Assembly: GCA_023653785.1 (NCBI GenBank)
Contig: JAMKCH010084889.1
Span: 1 to 64,000 of the forward strand
Direction: 5' to 3'
Length of the DNA stretch: 64,000 nucleotides
Origin: Ophioderma brevispina
Taxonomy: Eukaryota > Echinodermata > Ophiuroidea > Amphilepidida > Ophiodermatidae
Notes under the pieces: generated by a model
The model's database searches: none
Told to the model about the DNA's origin: nothing
The model's input: the letters and a program-made list of their open reading frames with translations, nothing else
Made by a program: the position numbers and the translations under genes
In this document: piece by piece, positions 59,630 through 64,000 of the stretch
How positions within the stretch are numbered: the first letter of the stretch is position 1
Layout: each line of letters starts with the position of its first letter

Positions 59630-60190
59630 GTAGCAGCTTAAGCCTGCTAATTTGCATAAACAAAATGGCTGCCATTCAAGTTGATCCATAACTGGTTTCA
59701 GCCATACCCTGTCTTGTAGAAGGATTATTTTGGTAAAAAAATGTTAACATGAGATGTTTGATAATAGACAACCACCAGAAGTCAAATACATACATTCTTA
59801 ATTAAACCTAATTTGCATAAATCCAAAATGGCCGCCATTTTCGTAAATTTTGAGAATAATTTGACTTCAACATTCAAGGTATCATATGGATGAACTTTAC
59901 ACTACTCTAAAGTTTATAATTACACTATTGCTCAAACATGTATGTATGCAAGACTTCCAAGGTGACAACTTAAGCAAGTAAATTTGAATAAACAAAATGG
60001 CCGCCATTGGAATTGCGACATAACTGGTTTCGGCTATATCCAGACTCGTTGAAGAAATATTTTAGGTTCAAAACTGCTAAAATGAGATGTTTGATTAAAA
60101 ACAATCAAAATGAATTCATGGCCATCTATTTTAATAAACCTTATTTGCATATATCCTAAATAACCGCCATTGTTACCCAACATTTCAGCA
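59630..60190. repeat. ~335-bp tandem repeat, two copies, with ATGGCCGCCAT motifs
   Basis: ACAAAATGG-C/T-CGCCATT recurs at ~59,660 and ~59,994, with GAGATGTTTGAT and ATTTGCATA blocks in the same order after each. Intronic or intergenic, non-coding. Confidence 0.6.
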
Positions 60191-60740
60191 CTTAGATTGC
60201 TTTTTAAATGGTGGCCAGTTTTCAATCATGGGCAGTTTAAGTGTTAATCTATTGCACTTGCAATTCATATGTCTAATCCCTAACGACCTTTAAAACCACT
60301 CGGACCCGGACAAAAAAATCATAGAGTGGACCCTTTCCTTGGGTTTATGGGAAATTGCTCCTAAAACTGACAACAAAAGAATACTACTACCTCACTTTAT
60401 ATAGTTTTAAATCACTTATTTTTCATACAGAATATCTGATGATCCATTCTTGCACTACAAGTATAGTGTGCTTTAGTAGTTATTTCACTATTTTATGCAC
60501 ATTTTGCCCATGAATTACCATTTTTGCCAGTCATTAGCAATATCGCTATCAATCTGTTATCTAGTAACAATACATAACATACCGCATTATACATAACTAT
60601 TGACCAACTCACAAAGTTCTCATTACAAGTATTTGCCACTCTAGTCCTCTTGAAGACTACGCCACCATATAGCTGTTTGGTAGCTTGCAAACAGGATGTT
60701 CTTTGTTCAGCTAGGAGCGAAGAAGAGCTGATGAAGTAGT

Positions 60741-62110
60741 CTCAAGAATGGACTACCACAAGGGAGTGTGCTCGCACCTCTCCTGTTCAACATCTATACC
60801 AACGACCAACCTAGGAGTGCAGGAACCTGTCGTTTCATCTATGCAGACGATCTTGGAATTAGCGCACAAGATGCAGACTTCACACTTGTTGAAGAGAGAC
60901 TCTCCAAAGCTTTGAATGAACTCCTAATTACTACGAGGAAACGACCTACGTGCAGATCCGTCCAAGACACAGGTGTGTACTTTCCATCTACGCAACCGTG
61001 GAGCCAAACGTCAGCTTAGAGTAACCTGGTCTGGGAAACCCCTGGAGCACTGCGATAACCCTGTCTACCTAGGAGTTGGGACCGCACTCTTTCTTATAAG
61101 ACCCACATCAAGAAGACGAAGAGTAAAGTATGCTCAGGCAATAACATCAACGGAGAACGTATACATCTTAGCAGGAATTGCTCCAACAGTTAGTAGTGTA
61201 GCGAGCATGCAAGAGCGTAGCTGCCCCAGTATCTAATGTGAAGCACACTTATGTCCGGACAGAGACCTGCTGCCAACCGCCTTAAATCCAGACAGAGTTT
61301 CTTGAGCAAAATCCAACCTCTTGAATCAATCTCTAAGGAGTTTAAGGGAGTAACATCTACTGGTATTGAACCTGGTGAGAATCTTCCACCTGGAGCGGAC
61401 TCCCCATGGGCTGAATGGCGATTCTCAACAGATTGAGAACCAGAATTGGCCGATCTAAGGTTTCTTTGCAGAAGTGAGGCTACCTGGAAGCAGATCAGGA
61501 CACTACCTGTGTTGTGGAACAGCACCACAGACAATGGAACATCTCTTGGTCTGCCCATTGTTGGAGCAACAATGCCCTGTATGGGAAAGATCAACCCATG
61601 GCAATAAACTTGACTCAGCATTAAATGCCTCCTGCCGGCTTATCATAAGATGTCTTCGTCCAACACCAACGGAGAACGTATACATTTTAGCAGGAATTGC
61701 CCCATCAGACATCTGTGATAGTGTAGCGAGCATGCAAGAGCGTAGCTGTCAAGTATCTAATGTGAAGCACCCTATGTCCGGGCAGAGACCAGCTGCCACC
61801 ACCTTAATTCCAGAGAGAGTTTCTTAAGCAAAGTCCAACCTCTTGAATCAGTCGCTAAGGAGCTTAAGAGAGTTGCATTGTGGAAAGAAAGACTTGTTTT
61901 CAACCAAATAACATCTATTGTTATTGAACGTGATAAACATCTTCCACCTGGAGCTGACTCCTCATGGACTTAATGGCGATGTTTCAACAGATTGAGAACT
62001 AGAATCAGCCGATGTAAGGTTTCTATGCAGAAGTGGGCTACCTGGAAGCATCCCAGTACACTATACCTGTGGTTGTGGAACAGAACCACAGACAATGGAA
62101 CATCTCTCTG
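60741..62110 (+). mobile_element. Scrambled non-LTR RT fragment
   Basis: It opens at LPQGSVLAPLLFNIYTND, with catalytic YADD at 60,840-60,851. After frame shifts come VCTFHLRNRGAKRQLRVTWS, LEHCDNPVYLGV and RTLSYKTHIKKTKSKV. The C-terminal blocks are out of order and doubled: NVYILAGIAP...RPAANRLKSR at 61,150-61,300 and again at 61,670-61,830. The CGTAPQTMEHLLVCP block lies between them (~61,515-61,560), and a second EHL copy ends at 62,108. Deletion plus local duplication explains it. Dead element. Confidence 0.8.
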
Positions 62111-62112
62111 CA

Positions 62113-62520
62113 TGAAGGGTCAGACAGTTCTCAATGGAGGAAGCTGGCCAAGTTGTTCACGTCTTTGATGGGTGATCTAGTTCACGAAATGTGAGTTTTT
62201 GAAGTTTGTAAACGTGGAATTTGAGGAGCTTTTAGTCCAGAACATTGCCTTTGGCAGCAAATGCGCTGATAGTGTCACATCAATTACTGTATATGAATGC
62301 ATGCCTTTGATGTACCTTGTCTTGTTTTGGGTTCCACACTTCATAAACATATTGCAGCTAATGTCATTTTGAAGGCCAGGCTGAGGATCAGTTCAACTAA
62401 TTAAAACTTGGGTGTAGTATGGTGTGCAGAAAAAGGGGTGTGTCGGTCTCTCTTGCGAGCTTTTTAGAGCTGGTACTTTCTCGAGGCCAAATGCACAAAT
62501 CTCTACAAGTGACCAAGTGA

Positions 62521-62559
<39 letters not shown>

Positions 62560-62711
62560 GCTTACTGGCTGAGAGTTCATGTTGTTAGTATGTAGCTAGG
62601 TCACCCATCAAAGATGAGATCAACTTGCGGTACTAACTGTTTAGAGCAAAGAAAGCCAAAATTGAATCTGGCCTGCTTCCTCCATGTGAGGAATGCCTAA
62701 CCCTTCATGCA
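62113..62711. repeat. Inverted segments flanking a (TC)n tract
   Basis: GCATGAAGGGT...GGAGGAAGC-TGGCC at 62,113-62,155 and GATGGGTGA at ~62,170 recur in inverted form at 62,601-62,711. Between them lies a (TC)n run at 62,524-62,556. Suggests an inverted partial duplication of the element carrying the 62.7-kb frame. Confidence 0.5.
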
Positions 62712-62986
62712 GATGGGGCAAACTATATGGTGCCGTAGAAGCCTCTCCAGACACTTCAAACCTCAATGGTCATGGATGGATTGTACGTCCTGATGGTAAT
62801 TTGATCATCAAGTGGATGAATGGCAAACCTGCTGCAGACGTTGTTTTAGAGTTCTTACCATGCAATAATTGCCCAAGAGTGTGCAAGTTGCCAGACTGTG
62901 TATGTATGGCCAATGGGATGTCCTGTACAGATTTGTGCAAGGTGTCGACATGTGAAAACATGAAAGGTGAGGTCATTACATTGTAA
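62660..62986 (+). mobile_element. 3' coding end of a mobile-element protein with Cys-rich tail
   Basis: The open frame from 62,693 reads GHGWIVRPDGNLIIKWMNGK, then a run of ten cysteines (C-x2-C-x3-C-x4-C-x-C-x6-C-x3-C-x4-C). HGW...W-x-GKPA followed by a CXC-like tail is seen at the C-terminus of proteins of multicopy mobile elements in many invertebrate genomes (recollection). The sequence just before reads LLPPCEECLTLHAD in another frame, so the copy is shifted and dead or partial. Confidence 0.6.
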
Positions 62987-62999
62987 TGTAATACCACTG

Positions 63000-63840
63000 T
63001 ATTGATCATGGTGCACAATATCACGCTGAAAATCTTTGATATTCACCGGGAAAGGCTTTTTTGATCTCAAGTCGGAATTTTGATACGCACGTATAGAAAT
63101 TACAGAATCAGATAAAAAGTACTGCCTTGTCTTTAATACACAGATTTCAAGCCAACTACTTGCAGGTTATGTTCGCATATCCATGCCAGTAACAAAAATA
63201 TAAAAATATGAGTTTTGATGAGTTTTTGATGCTAATCCCTTTAAAGGAGTAGATTAACATTGTACATAACAGAAACAAAAATTCGCGTTCTAAAAACCAC
63301 TTGTTATGCCGCGCCAAAATTTCTCCCGCCCAAAAAATGAAAAATCACTTTCCTGAAGCTCTTTTCCGTAAACTTTGGGTCATATTAGGAGAACATAAAT
63401 ACATTTACATTGCTGAAATAAAACTGTAAAAAGGTTAATACAGTAGGATTTAAGGAGTAAAACAAAGTTTGGATAGCGCCACCAAAATGCTTAGTTATGC
63501 TAATTAAATGATATTGAGGCAATTACATAAAATCTTGGGCAAAAAATAATTTAGCATAAAACATGGCACGCGAAAAATGTAATTTCTTGATTTTAATATT
63601 ATAATTTCTCATGGCTGCAATGTGGGATTTAATAAAATACTGAATACTAAAATACAAAAAAAATAATATTATTGCGTTGTCATCCTCGGCAATCAGAAAC
63701 CGTGGTTTGTGTTTGACCAGACAATGTCCATGACTGAGCATGCGAAGGTCTTCACTAAATCTGTACACTTCCACCTTTGCAATATTTCAAAGATCCGTGT
63801 CCTTTTTCACGTTCGAAAGTTGTCATCATCTCGTCCGCTT
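63000..63840. other. No supported feature
   Basis: AT-rich non-coding sequence. Confidence 0.4.
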
Positions 63841-63869
63841 ACTGGTTTTTACTATGCCAATACTCTTCT

Positions 63870-64000
63870 GTAGGCCTATAGGATGTCGGCCAGAGATCGG
63901 ACTAAACTACAGTTGATATTGCAGAATAGAGCAGCCAGACTGGTGTTCAGATCTGATAGAAAGACACCGGCTATTCCACTCTTTAAAGAGCTCCACTGGC
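63870..64000 (+). mobile_element. LINE RT C-terminal fragment at window edge
   Basis: Reads RDRTKLQLILQNRAARLVFR, then KTPAIPLFKELHW, the Q-N-x-A-A-R-L and L-H-W blocks of CR1/Jockey-type RT ends. It continues beyond the window. Confidence 0.7.

Overview
This is animal nuclear DNA, most likely from a marine invertebrate. It is AT-rich and intron-dominated, with GT-AG splice junctions, many decayed LINE, SINE and DNA-transposon copies, and poly-G/C tracts. No operon, prokaryotic gene or CRISPR array is visible. The phylum cannot be fixed from the window. Most short open frames are chance or transposon sequence.

The main gene is one large multi-exon gene on the minus strand, with supported exons from 59,334 down to 16,277 and weaker candidates to 7,824. 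It encodes a repeating extracellular-type module with three parts. Part 1 is a six-cysteine domain (C-x10-17-C-x5-6-C-x4-CC-x20-21-C, then a G-[FV]-[ED]-x-[WY]-like end). Part 2 is a beta-rich 'B' segment, often carrying a C-x4-C pair and ending in an I-P-x-C motif. Part 3 is a short helical stretch plus a one-cysteine linker. Exon phases agree through the chain: the Cys exon runs 1 to 2 (or 1 to 1 plus a mini-exon 1 to 2), B runs 2 to 0 or 2 to 1, and the linker runs to 1. Every module is therefore a symmetric 1-1 cassette. Five Cys-led modules are well supported on one continuous phase path apart from one missing exon, one more is partial at each end, and neither the start nor the stop codon was found. 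I know no named function for the repeat. It resembles uncharacterised repeat proteins of marine invertebrates, but that is recollection, not a search.

Exon duplication recurs in this gene. Decayed or near-intact tandem copies of single exons lie beside their parents at 58.7-59.3 kb (B), 24.6-25.2 kb (linker), 22.8-23.6 kb (Cys), 18.9-19.3 kb (B1) and 17.7-18.5 kb (B2+linker, a 105-bp in-frame array).

Layout: 1-5.4 kb holds degenerate repeats and an acidic-codon microsatellite. 5.4-7.6 kb is a ~445-bp tandem repeat split by a TIR element. 10.9-15.0 kb is a decayed CR1/L2-like LINE. 15.8-25.2 kb holds gene modules 5-6 with an L1/Tx1-like LINE (19,744-22,480) that has a 12-bp target duplication. 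25.8-27.1 kb is a long-TIR element. 28.0-28.8 and 31.6-32.7 kb are two more copies of the TIR family, the second carrying a nested hAT-like MITE. 29.8-59.3 kb holds modules 0-4 with intronic LINE and MITE insertions. 60.7-64.0 kb holds scrambled retroelement fragments.

Caution on assembly: four runs of exactly 20 A, two or three of them beside duplicated sequence, look like artificial contig joins (18,331; 20,281; 57,805; 58,147). Copy numbers near them may not be real.
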